A stretch of DNA of 64,000 nt from Gordonia hongkongensis. Lineage in GTDB: Bacteria > Actinomycetota > Actinomycetes > Mycobacteriales > Mycobacteriaceae. Shown in pieces: positions 8,931-17,442 of this stretch (positions within the stretch are counted from its first letter, which is position 1; every line of letters begins with the position of its first letter). The notes beneath the pieces were generated by a model. The model was not told the DNA's origin. It did not search any database and saw nothing but the letters and a program-made list of their open reading frames with translations. A program made the position numbers and the translations under genes. The DNA lies in the NCBI RefSeq assembly GCF_023078355.1, contig NZ_CP095552.1, positions 620,001-684,000 of the forward strand, given 5' to 3'.

Positions 8931-9548
8931 TCAGTCGCGGTCGCGACGCCGGAACTCGACGCCGCGCGGCGACAGTTCGTACCCGACGACGAGGCTGTCG
9001 GTCAGCCCGAGCTTCTTGAGCTTGGTGATGTCCTGCTTCAATCCTGCTCGGTCGGTGCCGAGTTCAGCCGCGAGGTCGGTCGACACCACGCCCGGGCGGC
9101 GCGCGATGATGTCGAGGGTTTCGCGGGTCCACGGCCCGTTCTTGGACCGGGCGTCCATCCGGTCGAGGCGGGTTCGGATCTCCTCCACGTCCGAGTCGGA
9201 GAGATCGTCGTCGGCGCGTAGGGCGATGCGCGGGTCCTCGCCGATGCACTGCAGTCCGATGCGGTAGGTCGGATTGTGGACGTTGACGCAGAGGGTGGCC
9301 CGGACGGCGTCGGCATCGTCGTATCCTGCGCGCCGCGCCTCGTCGCGCGTGATCCGTTCGGGGTCGACGCGTTCCAGAGACGTCACCTCGATGACGTGAG
9401 TCAGCGCGACGAAGCTCGAACCCGGATGTATGCGCGGATGGCCCCATCGCCGGAAGGCGAGGTCGACGGTACCGTCCGCGACCCCGCGGGCGACTGCGGC
9501 CGTGAGAAGCACACTCGCGACCCTAGTCAGCGCGACATCTGTGTGCAT
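8931..9548 (-). CDS. ASCH-domain protein with winged-helix C-terminus
   Basis: 205 aa; ATG 9548 is chosen because homologue-like sequence begins there (ASVLLTAAVARGVADG). The N-terminal half matches the ASCH/PUA-like pattern VDLAFRRWGHPRIHPGSSF followed by HVIEVTSLERV. The C-terminal ~70 residues (RETLDIIARRPGVVSTDLAAELG, then DRAGLKQDITKLKKLGL) form a winged helix. ASCH domains are proposed to bind RNA or nucleotides; here the fusion suggests a regulator. The substrate and targets are unknown. Confidence 0.7.
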   Translation of the reverse strand: MHTDVALTRVASVLLTAAVARGVADGTVDLAFRRWGHPRIHPGSSFVALTHVIEVTSLERVDPERITRDEARRAGYDDADAVRATLCVNVHNPTYRIGLQCIGEDPRIALRADDDLSDSDVEEIRTRLDRMDARSKNGPWTRETLDIIARRPGVVSTDLAAELGTDRAGLKQDITKLKKLGLTDSLVVGYELSPRGVEFRRRDRD

Positions 9549-9735
9549 GAATTCGCAGCGGCAGGATCGCGTGTCACCCCTGTGGATGACAGCTGAGAAC
9601 GTCCTGAGAGCTGTTGTAGGGTGTCCCGAGGTCAGCGACGGCATATGCCGACGTCATCGGGGGACCCCCTGCGTCGTGCCGTCGTTGAGTGCAACTTCAC
9701 GACGACATGATCACCGGCCGGGGGAGGGATCTTTG

Positions 9736-10611
9736 GTGCCGCCGCGCGCTTCCGCACTGTGGTTCCCCGACGTCCCGCCGTCGCCCGCTTCCGACGCGAC
9801 GCCAGCCGCCGATCTGGCCGCTCACCTGGCCCGATACCGCTCCGTCGGCCCAGCTCAGGTGGCCTCGCAGCCGTCCGCGGTGGCCGTTCTCGAGCGCCCG
9901 GTTCCGATGCTCGAGAAGCCGGTCCGGCCAGTGGCCGCGGCACCTCAGGTCGTCGCGCCGCGCCCGGCGTCGGAGCTTGACGCGTTCCTGGCGGAGGCGG
10001 AAAAGTCGGTCCGTGCGAAGCGGAAGAGCGGATCGGCCGCACGCGGTGAGAAGCCCGCACGTCTCGGTTCACCACTGCGAATCGCAGGTGCGGCAGCAGC
10101 GATTCTTGTGATTGTCGCCACAGCCTTGGGTGTGGTCCTGACGCGCGGCGGCGAGCCCGCATCGACGACGGCATCGACGTCCACCGCTGACGCCTCCGAT
10201 TCGCTGTTGCCGTCCACGTCCGCTGTGGCGAGCGAGCCCGTCTGTACGCAGCGCCCGGTGGGGTCGGGGACGACGGTGTCCGACGGCGACGATGCCGGTA
10301 ATCAAGAGTCGGGTGCCGGTGCGATCCGCGCCTTCAACCACGCCTATTACGTTCTGCGCTCGGCGAGGGCGGCACGGGCGGCCGCGGCGCCGGGCGCGGT
10401 GGCCTCTGAGTACGTGATGCAGCAGTACATCAATCAGCGTCCACTCGGTACCCGGCACTGTCTGACGGTCGCCGAGCGCGGCCCGGGCGAGTACTCGGTG
10501 GTGCTCACCGAACTGCAGCCCGACGCGGCGCCCATCACCTACCGCCAGGTCATCCGCACGACGACCATCGGCGGCAAGTCCTACATCCAGTCCATCCGAT
10601 CCGTTGAGTGA
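9736..10611 (+). CDS. single-pass membrane protein with extracytoplasmic domain
   Basis: 291 aa from GTG 9736 with GGGGGAGGGA upstream. The cytoplasmic N-terminal ~115 residues are Pro/Ala-rich, with one transmembrane helix (about 118-138, IAGAAAAILVIVATALGVVL). A Thr/Ser linker leads to an outer domain of ~120 residues (AIRAFNHAYYVLRSARAAR ... CLTVAERGPGEYSVVLTEL) that looks like an NTF2/SnoaL-type fold; two Cys could pair. Function unknown. It heads a same-strand run of six genes with gaps of 6-57 bp, and would anchor that system in the membrane. Confidence 0.65.
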   Translation: MPPRASALWFPDVPPSPASDATPAADLAAHLARYRSVGPAQVASQPSAVAVLERPVPMLEKPVRPVAAAPQVVAPRPASELDAFLAEAEKSVRAKRKSGSAARGEKPARLGSPLRIAGAAAAILVIVATALGVVLTRGGEPASTTASTSTADASDSLLPSTSAVASEPVCTQRPVGSGTTVSDGDDAGNQESGAGAIRAFNHAYYVLRSARAARAAAAPGAVASEYVMQQYINQRPLGTRHCLTVAERGPGEYSVVLTELQPDAAPITYRQVIRTTTIGGKSYIQSIRSVE

Positions 10612-10652
10612 GATCTCGCCCGCCGTGGGCGCACCAGAGAGGTAGTCGAGTA

Positions 10653-11858
10653 ATGAGTCATAGTCGGGGTCGGCATCGGAAGCGTCGGGTGCCGAGTGGT
10701 CCATTGCTGTCGGTGACGTCGGCGGTGGTCGCGGTGTCGATCACTGCGGGCGCCGGGGCGGCGTTTGCGGTGCCGGAGCAGGGTGGCACGAGTCCGGGCG
10801 ACACGGCTCCGGGGCAGGGTGGCACGAGTCCGAGTGATGTGTCGCCGGATGGTGGTGCCGGTGCTGAGGCGACGGTCGAGCCGGTCGTGGTTCCGGGGCC
10901 GGGCAGTATTCCGGGGCCGCCGGTGGAGGCGCCTTATCAGGCGTACACCGCGCCTGGGTCGTATTCGTATGACGAGCCCTACACTCCGTTGATCAACAAT
11001 CGGGTGGCTCCGCGGGTTGCTCCGCCGGTTCGGCCGATCGCGCCGCCGCCGGAGAAGATCCGTGTGGGCAACTTCGTCACTGACATTCCGGAGGGGATGT
11101 CGAAGCGTGATGTGAACTCGATCAATGCGTGGTCGGCCTATGGCGAGGCGAAGATCGCGCAGGGACTGATTTCTGCTGGTGTTCCTGAGGATGAGGCGAC
11201 TCGTCGTGCGGCCGCGACGATCATCGGCGTCATGGCCGGTGGCACGGCTGGTGCTGTCGCGCTTGGTATTCCGTCGGCTGTTGTGGGCGCGGTGGTTGGC
11301 GCCCCGATTGGTGCGGTGGCGGGTGCGATAGTCGGTGCCGTCACGACGGGTGGTGCTACATCGGGCATTAACGCACTCGGTGGAGCTGGAATAGGCGCAG
11401 CGGTTGGTGGAATCGGAGCTGGAGCTGCGGGGGCTGTGGTCGGTGCCGCTATTGGGGGTACTGCAGGTGGCCTACTGGCGTACTCGCTCGGGGCGGGCGA
11501 CCCGGGTGCCGACCCAACCGAGCCGTGGCGTCAGCAGGGCCCGCGGCACGCGCTGCCCGAGTCTGGCCCGAACCAATTCGAATTCCACCTGACATCGGAC
11601 CATGCGCGTCGCTCTGGACTGCCGGCTGTTGACTACGTGGTAAATCATCGCGGTGACGTCGATGCGACCGTCGGAGCCTCGACCTTCAAATGGTCTGGCA
11701 TGCAAGCACGCTCGCCCTACGCGGTGTTCGGGCCTCAAGTCGAACGATCAGTCCGTGACTGGACGCGGGCGCAATCCGAGACTCTCAAGGATGCGGTCCC
11801 GGGTAGTGACGTGCAGTGGCCCGGCGAGGCCGACCACGCTAGCGCTGCTAGGAAATGA
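10653..11858 (+). CDS. exported glycine-zipper protein
   Basis: 401 aa from ATG 10653. A signal peptide ends at about residue 39 (AGAGAAFA). A Pro/Gly-rich stretch follows, then a segment with EGMSKRDVNSINAW at ~150, and a ~95-residue glycine zipper (GAVVGAPIGAVAGAIVGAV and repeats) that could insert in or pack against a membrane. The C-terminal ~120 residues (NQFEFHLTSDHARRSGLPAVDY) form a probable globular domain. From about 11.33 kb base composition becomes less GC-biased and codon choice changes. Function unknown; it is followed directly by three secreted paralogues. Confidence 0.7.
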   Translation: MSHSRGRHRKRRVPSGPLLSVTSAVVAVSITAGAGAAFAVPEQGGTSPGDTAPGQGGTSPSDVSPDGGAGAEATVEPVVVPGPGSIPGPPVEAPYQAYTAPGSYSYDEPYTPLINNRVAPRVAPPVRPIAPPPEKIRVGNFVTDIPEGMSKRDVNSINAWSAYGEAKIAQGLISAGVPEDEATRRAAATIIGVMAGGTAGAVALGIPSAVVGAVVGAPIGAVAGAIVGAVTTGGATSGINALGGAGIGAAVGGIGAGAAGAVVGAAIGGTAGGLLAYSLGAGDPGADPTEPWRQQGPRHALPESGPNQFEFHLTSDHARRSGLPAVDYVVNHRGDVDATVGASTFKWSGMQARSPYAVFGPQVERSVRDWTRAQSETLKDAVPGSDVQWPGEADHASAARK

Positions 11859-11914
11859 TATGAAGCGCGCGAAGGATTACGTTAATCTCGGTCGATCAGC
11901 AAAGAGGTTGTGAA

Positions 11915-12400
11915 GTGAAAAAGGCAATCGTATCCGTGTTCGTTGTCGTAATCGCTACTTTAGGTGTCATTGTCGGCGCGGGCCAGGCGTCTGCTGCGCC
12001 GTTGCAGAACTTCAGTACAAACGGCACGACATTCGGTACGTTTGGTAACCATTCTTTCTGCCGCGGTGCTATTACATACAGAGTCGACGCCGTGGCTAAG
12101 AAACGTGGCGTTGTCAAGGTCACCGCGACTTCACACGGATTCTCGGGTCAGGGTCCTTCATGGAATCGGAATCCGAATTGCCGCTTCCTATTTCGCTCCG
12201 CTGTCACAAGTGTCCGAGGGATCGATATAGAGAAGTGGACGGTTGGTTCTTTCGGGCCGAAACCAGGGCAGAAGCAGACGTGGCACGTCGTGACCGGCTC
12301 CGGCCCCGCTTGGATGGGCATCACTACATATGCCGTCAACAGTGCCGTTCGCGTCCTGCAATCCCCTGCTGGACCCTCCTTCTTCATGACGGTGCCGTAG
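11915..12400 (+). CDS. secreted two-cysteine protein, paralogue 1 of 3
   Basis: 161 aa. The signal peptide ends near residue 27 (GQASAAP). The mature ~130-residue domain has two Cys, in HSFCRGA and NPNCRFLF, likely one disulphide, plus the shared pattern FGTFG, a VVKVTATSHGF strand, EKWTVGSFGPKPG and a VP C-terminus. It is the most diverged and least GC-rich of the three. I do not recognise the family. It is probably beta-rich, to judge from alternating hydrophobic residues. Genes are 28-57 bp apart with their own starts. Confidence 0.75.
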   Translation: MKKAIVSVFVVVIATLGVIVGAGQASAAPLQNFSTNGTTFGTFGNHSFCRGAITYRVDAVAKKRGVVKVTATSHGFSGQGPSWNRNPNCRFLFRSAVTSVRGIDIEKWTVGSFGPKPGQKQTWHVVTGSGPAWMGITTYAVNSAVRVLQSPAGPSFFMTVP

Positions 12401-12428
12401 GCGTCGATCTGTTGCACGAAGGATCTGA

Positions 12429-12911
12429 ATGAAAAAGCTCTTGATCTTTGTGGTCGCGCTTGTCTTGGCAAGCGTCGCTACGGTTGCTGGCGGTGGTCAC
12501 GCAACCGCAGCCCCCATTCCCCAGCTATCAACGACCGGGAACAATTTTGGCACCTTTGGTGACCACTCCTTCTGCCGCGGAGCTGTCAACATCGGTCTCG
12601 ATGCGCCGGCAGGGAAGCCCGGTGTGGTTCGAGTAACTGCACGGTCGCACGGCTTCACAGGCGACGGCCCGGGATGGAAGAAGAATCCGAGGTGTCGAGT
12701 CCTTTTTGCGACAACGTACACGAGCGGTCGAGGACTCAACATTCAGAAGTGGGTGAGAGCTGGCTTCGGGCCGCGACACGGTGAGAGCAAGACTTGGGAC
12801 GTCCATACGGGTTCGGGTGTAGTCGTATTCGGCGTAACTGCCTACTCGACTAACAGCCCGATCGCCTCACCCCAGTCGTACGGGGCGGGTTTCTACCTGT
12901 TGGTCCCGTAA
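12429..12911 (+). CDS. secreted two-cysteine protein, paralogue 2 of 3
   Basis: 160 aa from ATG 12429; GAAGGA lies about seven bases upstream. The signal peptide ends near residue 27 (GHATAAP). The mature part matches its neighbours throughout: FGTFGDHSFCRGAVN, VVRVTARSHGF, NPRCRVLF, QKWVRAGFGPRHG and a final LVP. Both Cys are kept. It is closer to paralogue 3 than to paralogue 1. Tandem duplication with divergence suggests selection for variants, but the ligand or target is unknown. Confidence 0.75.
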   Translation: MKKLLIFVVALVLASVATVAGGGHATAAPIPQLSTTGNNFGTFGDHSFCRGAVNIGLDAPAGKPGVVRVTARSHGFTGDGPGWKKNPRCRVLFATTYTSGRGLNIQKWVRAGFGPRHGESKTWDVHTGSGVVVFGVTAYSTNSPIASPQSYGAGFYLLVP

Positions 12912-12943
12912 CTGAGCGCCCGCAGAAGGTAAGGAGGGATCAA

Positions 12944-13426
12944 GTGAAACGATTACTCGCGACTATGTTTGTCGGCCTTATCGTTGGCGCGTTGTGCATG
13001 GCGGGCGTCAGTCAGGCGTCTGCGGCTCCGATTCCCCAGGTTTCGACCACCGGCTACAACTTCGGGATATTTGGCGACCACTCCTACTGCCGGGGTGCGG
13101 TTAACGCGACTGTGGATGCGCCGAAGGGTAAGCGGGGTGTAGTCAGGGTCACGGTGCGGTCGCACGGGTTCACTGGGGCTGGGGCGAGTTGGAAGCGTAA
13201 TCCGAATTGCCGAGTGCTGTTTGGGAACTACTACACCAGCGTGCGGGGTTACAACCTGGAAAAGTGGGTTACCGCAACGTTCGGCCCGCGTCCGGGTGAG
13301 AAGAAGGTTTGGGAGATCAACACCGGCTCAGGTCCAGTCAGCCTTGGGTTCGGTGGGTTTTCCCCCAATAGTCCTGTTCGAGTCCCTTCCGGCTACGGTT
13401 CGACCATCTACATGCTCGTTCCTTGA
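12944..13426 (+). CDS. secreted two-cysteine protein, paralogue 3 of 3
   Basis: 160 aa from GTG/ATG-region start at 12944 with AAGGAGGG (12929-12936), the best ribosome site of the three. The signal peptide ends near residue 28 (SQASAAP). The mature part keeps FGIFGDHSYCRGA, VVRVTVRSHGF, NPNCRVLF, EKWVTATFGPRPG and a LVP end. Its stop is only six bases from the start of the MinD-like gene, indicating co-translation. Function unknown. Confidence 0.75.
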   Translation: MKRLLATMFVGLIVGALCMAGVSQASAAPIPQVSTTGYNFGIFGDHSYCRGAVNATVDAPKGKRGVVRVTVRSHGFTGAGASWKRNPNCRVLFGNYYTSVRGYNLEKWVTATFGPRPGEKKVWEINTGSGPVSLGFGGFSPNSPVRVPSGYGSTIYMLVP

Positions 13427-13432
13427 CCCCTG

Positions 13433-14140
13433 ATGACCAACCCGACCACTCCACGCGACGGCGACCCGCAGGCCTGGGCCGAGCGGGCCGTCGTCGTGTG
13501 CGGGACTGCGGGAGGCGTTGGCACGTCGGTTGTCTCGGCGCTGCTCGCGGAGCATCGGGCGTCGTCGACGCTCGGCCTTCTCTCGTGGTGGGTGGATGCG
13601 TCGGGGAACGACTGCGACATCGAGCTGCGGCTCTGCGGGTCGGGTAACCCCGAACTGTTGCGCACGGCGTCGGGCACGGGTCTGTGGCTTCCGCCCGAGG
13701 AGGCGACGGTCACCGACGCCGTCGTCGAGACGTGGCGGCAGGGCGCGGTTCCCGTCGTCGACGCCGGCGCGCATCCGCTCACGCTGCTGCCCGAACTCGC
13801 CGAAGACGACCTCCCGAATCTCACCCCGGTACTCGTGATCGCGGCGCGACCCGACCTGCTCAACCGCGCCCGGGTCGTCTTCACCGAATGGGACCGGGCC
13901 GGGGTGCTGGAGAAGACCATCGTCGTCATCTCCGCCCAACTACCGGCCACCCATCAGGTTGGCCTCGCCGACATGCTGGTGAACGTGGTGTCCGGTGCGG
14001 TCGGCGGAGTCATCGGGCTCGACTACGACCCGGTCATCGGCGCCGGCACCGCCCTGGACCTAGAGGCGCGCCGCGGGTTCCTGCCGGCGACGCACCAGTC
14101 GATCGCGACACTGGCCGCGGCGACCACCAACAGGCACTGA
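13433..14140 (+). CDS. MinD/CpaE-like P-loop protein (deviant)
   Basis: 235 aa from ATG 13433. Residues ~20-40 read VVCGTAGGVGTSVVSALLAEH, which resembles the deviant Walker A of the MinD/ParA/CpaE group but with GTS where KT/KS is usual, so ATP hydrolysis is doubtful. A later VVDAGAH is in the place of the Walker B-like Asp, and VLVIAARPDLLNRA resembles the CpaE/pilus-type ATPases. Such proteins position membrane machines or pili. Being six bases downstream of a secreted protein suggests a link to its export or placement. Confidence 0.6.
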   Translation: MTNPTTPRDGDPQAWAERAVVVCGTAGGVGTSVVSALLAEHRASSTLGLLSWWVDASGNDCDIELRLCGSGNPELLRTASGTGLWLPPEEATVTDAVVETWRQGAVPVVDAGAHPLTLLPELAEDDLPNLTPVLVIAARPDLLNRARVVFTEWDRAGVLEKTIVVISAQLPATHQVGLADMLVNVVSGAVGGVIGLDYDPVIGAGTALDLEARRGFLPATHQSIATLAAATTNRH

Positions 14141-14188
14141 GGCGCGCCCCCTTTCGCAATCCACCGGAACGGGGCAGCATGGGGCGAC

Positions 14189-14860
14189 ATGACCGGGTCC
14201 ACTCGCTCACCGCTCACCACCGCCGAGGCCGCCGAGATGGTCGCCGATCCCTGGCGTGTCATCGCCGACCGACTCGCCGCCGCCTACAACACCGGATCGA
14301 TGGTGCGGGGCGGTGAATTCGTCGCCAAGATCATCGACGCCGCCGAAGAGGCGAACCACCACCCCGACATCGACCTGCGCTACGGCACGGTGCATCTCGT
14401 GCTCACCACGCACAGCGCGCACCAGCTCACCGAAGCCGATGTCGCGCTGGCGAACCGGATCACGGGCATCGCCGCCGACCTCGGCCTCGAGCCGGTGTCC
14501 GCGCCCGTCACCCAGTTCATCCTCGCCATCGACGCCCTCGACATCCCGGCCATCAGGCCCTTCTGGAAAGCCGTCCTGGGCTACGGCGACGCGGCCGATC
14601 GCGAACCTGTCGACCTCGTCGATCCGGCTGGGCGCCTACCCAGCGTTTGGTTCCAGCAGATGGACGAACCTCGTCCCCAGCGGAGCAGGATGCACGTCGA
14701 CCTGTGGATCCCGACCGACGAACTACACGAGCGGCTGCAGTCGGCCATCACCGCCGGCGGCCAACTCCTCACCGACGAGTACGCCCCGGCCTTCTGGGTC
14801 CTCGCCGACGCCGAGGGCAACGAGGTGTGCCTGTGCACCTGGCAGGACCAGAACTACTGA
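14189..14860 (+). CDS. pterin-4a-carbinolamine dehydratase fused to a VOC domain
   Basis: 223 aa from ATG 14189. The N-terminal ~95 residues carry the PCD signature EANHHPDI...YGTVHLVLTTHSAHQLTEAD, with the paired His used to dehydrate 4a-hydroxytetrahydropterin. The C-terminal ~115 residues (ILAIDALDIPAIRPFWKAVLGY ... LADAEGNEVCLC) are a single glyoxalase-like module. The two-domain fusion is widespread in actinobacteria, though its role is unclear because aromatic hydroxylases are often absent. Its stop abuts that of the convergent GntR gene with no gap. Confidence 0.85.
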   Translation: MTGSTRSPLTTAEAAEMVADPWRVIADRLAAAYNTGSMVRGGEFVAKIIDAAEEANHHPDIDLRYGTVHLVLTTHSAHQLTEADVALANRITGIAADLGLEPVSAPVTQFILAIDALDIPAIRPFWKAVLGYGDAADREPVDLVDPAGRLPSVWFQQMDEPRPQRSRMHVDLWIPTDELHERLQSAITAGGQLLTDEYAPAFWVLADAEGNEVCLCTWQDQNY

Positions 14861-15577
14861 TCAGTCGGCGTACATCGTCTGCGTGAACGCCATCCGGTCG
14901 CCCCGGTACAGCGAACGCCGATACTCGATGGGGACGTCGTCCTTGTCGTAGGACAAGCGGTTCAGCAAGAACATCGGCGTACGAGCGTCGACGTTGAGCA
15001 GAGCGGCCTCACGCGCGTCGGGCAACGTCGTCTCGATGGTGTCCTCGGTACGCCCGAAACGCACCCCGCGCCTACGGAATTCGGCATACAACGACGAGGT
15101 CACCTCGAAGTCGCGTTCGAGATCGGGGTACCGGAAGGCCGGCAGGCGTGTCCGTTCCAGCGCGACGCGCACCCTGTCGGTCGTGAAGACACGCTCGAGC
15201 TGGATGACCGGGTCGCCGACGGCGATCGCCAGGCGTTCGGCGAGCACCGCGTCGGCCGTCAGGTTCGTCCATCCCACCAGGATGCGACTGGTCTCCATCC
15301 CGCGCTCGCGGGCCGCCTCGGTGTACGAACCGATCGACAACGGTTGTCGGATCTTGGGACCCGCGACCACCGTCATCCGACCCCGGCGCTCGATTTTGCC
15401 GTCGAGCAACAGCTCTCGAAGTGCTTGTCGGATGGTCTCGCGTGACACCGAGAAGCTCTCGGCGAGATCGCGTTCCGCGGGAAAGGGATCACCCTCGACG
15501 AGGTCTTGAAGGAGTTCCTCCAGCCGGGACCTGACCACCTGGTGCTTGAGAACGCGCGGTTGCTCGGACAGGGTCAT
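14861..15577 (-). CDS. GntR-family regulator (HutC/UTRA type), phosphonate cluster
   Basis: 238 aa from ATG 15577. An N-terminal GntR winged helix (PFPAERDLAESFSVSRETIRQALRELLLDG) is followed by a UTRA effector domain (EAARERGMETS, LERTRLPAFRYPDL, ending in the YRGDRMAFTQ strand). It is divergent from the phosphonate genes, and two TGGTCTA-type palindromes lie between them. PhnF-type GntR/UTRA proteins commonly repress phosphonate uptake genes, so this is the likely local repressor. Confidence 0.88.
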   Translation of the reverse strand: MTLSEQPRVLKHQVVRSRLEELLQDLVEGDPFPAERDLAESFSVSRETIRQALRELLLDGKIERRGRMTVVAGPKIRQPLSIGSYTEAARERGMETSRILVGWTNLTADAVLAERLAIAVGDPVIQLERVFTTDRVRVALERTRLPAFRYPDLERDFEVTSSLYAEFRRRGVRFGRTEDTIETTLPDAREAALLNVDARTPMFLLNRLSYDKDDVPIEYRRSLYRGDRMAFTQTMYAD

Positions 15578-15597
15578 GCGACCAACATAGCAAATAA

Positions 15598-15668
15598 TGG
15601 TCTAGACCAAGTGGCAACCGAGTGTTCACCTGGCGTTGGGGTAAGACACCCGAATTGGTCTATACCAA
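15598..15668. promoter_or_regulatory. two GntR operators
   Basis: TGGTCTAGACCA (15598-15609) is a perfect 12-bp palindrome; TTGGTCTATACCAA (15655-15668) is the same motif with a nonsymmetric core. Half-site TGGTCTA fits operators known for HutC-type GntR proteins. The second ends 16 bases before the phosphonatase-like start, the first lies 20 bases from the gntR start. Confidence 0.75.
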
Positions 15669-15684
15669 ACGCGAGAGTGGGCTC

Positions 15685-16428
15685 ATGCGTACAACCGATG
15701 ACTTCACTGAGCCTGCTTCGGAACCTGCGGGGACAACCACCTCACACGACGGCACCTCGTCCGTCCAACTCGTCGTCTTCGACATGGCCGGCACGACGAT
15801 TGTCGACGACGGGCTCGTCACCCAGGCGTTCGAGATCGCCGCGACCGCGGTCGGCATCCCGGCCGAGGGCGTGGAACGCGACCGCGCCCGCACCTACGTC
15901 CTCGACACGATGGGACAGTCCAAGATCGCGGTGTTCCGCGCGCTTCTCGGCTCCGACGACGCGGCCCGCCGGGCCAACGAAGCGTTCGAAGAGGCCTACG
16001 GAGAACTGATCGACGACGGTGTCGAGCCGATCCCGGGAGCGGCGGAGACCTTCGCGGACCTGCGATCGCGCGGGATCACTACCGCGTTCACCACCGGGTT
16101 CAGCCCGGCCACCCAGCAGCGGATTCTCGACTCACTGGGGTGGGCCGAGGTCGTCGACCAGGTCCTCGCTCCCACCGCCGGACTGCGCGGTCGCCCGTAC
16201 CCGGACCTCGTACTCGCCGCCGCTCTCACCGCGCAGGTCGACGACATGGCCAACGTCGTCGTCGTCGGCGACACGTCGAGCGACATCGACACCGCACGGC
16301 GCGCCCGCGCCGGCCTGGCCGTGGGCGTGCTCACCGGCGCCCACGACGAGCACACCCTGCGCGCCGCGGGTGCCGATCGGGTGCTCGCGTCGGTCGCCGA
16401 TCTCCCCGCTCTGATCACCGCCCCCTGA
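15685..16428 (+). CDS. phosphonatase-like HAD hydrolase
   Basis: 247 aa from ATG 15685. HAD motif I is FDMAGTTIVDDG (nucleophile Asp ~35), motif II Thr is in TAFTTGFSP, and motif IV is VVVGDTSSDIDTARRA. The DMAGTT form marks the phosphonatase-like hydrolases found in phosphonate clusters. True phosphonoacetaldehyde hydrolases carry a Schiff-base Lys in the cap domain; I cannot place one here, so the substrate may differ. It is the first gene of the operon. Confidence 0.82.
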   Translation: MRTTDDFTEPASEPAGTTTSHDGTSSVQLVVFDMAGTTIVDDGLVTQAFEIAATAVGIPAEGVERDRARTYVLDTMGQSKIAVFRALLGSDDAARRANEAFEEAYGELIDDGVEPIPGAAETFADLRSRGITTAFTTGFSPATQQRILDSLGWAEVVDQVLAPTAGLRGRPYPDLVLAAALTAQVDDMANVVVVGDTSSDIDTARRARAGLAVGVLTGAHDEHTLRAAGADRVLASVADLPALITAP

Positions 16429-16475
16429 CCCGCTCCTCGAACCGACCCCGCAACGTCCCGAAAGGCTGACCCCCG

Positions 16476-17441
16476 ATGATGATCCGTAAATCTCCGCTCG
16501 CGATCACCGCCGCCCTCGCCACCACCGCCCTCGTCCTCGCCGGATGTTCCGGCGGCGATTCGGAAGCGGTCAACGACAATGGTTTTCCCGAGACCCTCAC
16601 CCTCGCCGCGATCCCGGCCGAGAACTCCTCCGATCTCAAGGCCAGCTACGACCCGGTCATCAAGGTGATCGAACAGGAAACCGGGTCGAAGGTCGAGTTC
16701 GTGCAGGCATCCGACTATGCCGGCGTTGTCGAGGGGATGATCGCCGACAACGTCGACCTCGCCTTCTTCGGTCCCTTCGCCTACGTCGTCGCCGGCCTCA
16801 ACGGGGCCGACATCACCCCGATCGGAGCCGTGGTGTCGGAGAAGGGCGCGGAACCGGGATACCAGTCCTACGGAATCGCCAAGGCCGACAACGCGTCCGT
16901 CAACAGCATCGATGACTTCGCCGGCAAGACGGTCTGTTTCGTCGACCCCGGGTCCACCTCCGGCTTCCTCTACCCGAGCGCCGGTCTCATCGAAGCCGGG
17001 GTGATCAAGTCCGGCACCGAGACCGACCTCGCCGCCGGCGTCACCCCGATCTACGCAGGCGGACACGACGCGTCGGCGCTGTCGGTGGCCTCCGGTGACT
17101 GCGAAGCCGGATTCGCCTTCGACTCGATGGTCGACAAGACCCTCATCGAGAAGGGTGACCTCCAGCAAGGACAGCTGAAGACGGTCTGGAAGTCGGAGAT
17201 GATCGCGGGATCGGTGTTCGCGGCGAACAATTCGCTGGGCCCGGAAGCCATCGACACGCTCACCAAGGTGTTCACCGAGCAGGTCAACAAGGAGTCGATG
17301 GAAGCGGCGGGATTCTGCTCCGGAGACGAGTGCCTGATCACCGACGAGCGCGCCTGGGGCGTCGTGCCTGCCTCCGACGAGGACTACGCCGGTGTGCGGC
17401 ACGTCTGTGACGTCACCAAGTCGGAAAAGTGTGCGAGCTGA
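16476..17441 (+). CDS. phnD: phosphate/phosphite/phosphonate ABC transporter substrate-binding lipoprotein
   Basis: 321 aa from ATG 16476. A lipobox LAGC puts the lipidated Cys at 24. The PhnD family pattern is clear: LTLAAIPAENSSDLKASYDPVI, FVQASDYAGVVEGMI, VDLAFFGPFAY and CFVDPGSTSGFLYPSAGL, the last lining the phosphonate/phosphite site. It captures the anion outside the cell and delivers it to PhnE/PhnC. One base separates it from phnC. Confidence 0.93.
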   Translation: MMIRKSPLAITAALATTALVLAGCSGGDSEAVNDNGFPETLTLAAIPAENSSDLKASYDPVIKVIEQETGSKVEFVQASDYAGVVEGMIADNVDLAFFGPFAYVVAGLNGADITPIGAVVSEKGAEPGYQSYGIAKADNASVNSIDDFAGKTVCFVDPGSTSGFLYPSAGLIEAGVIKSGTETDLAAGVTPIYAGGHDASALSVASGDCEAGFAFDSMVDKTLIEKGDLQQGQLKTVWKSEMIAGSVFAANNSLGPEAIDTLTKVFTEQVNKESMEAAGFCSGDECLITDERAWGVVPASDEDYAGVRHVCDVTKSEKCAS

Positions 17442-17442
17442 G

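Noticed and set aside
10653..14140. Type VII (ESX) secretion locus
   Set aside because: No WXG100, PE/PPE, EccC-type ATPase or mycosin gene is present; the products carry ordinary signal peptides.
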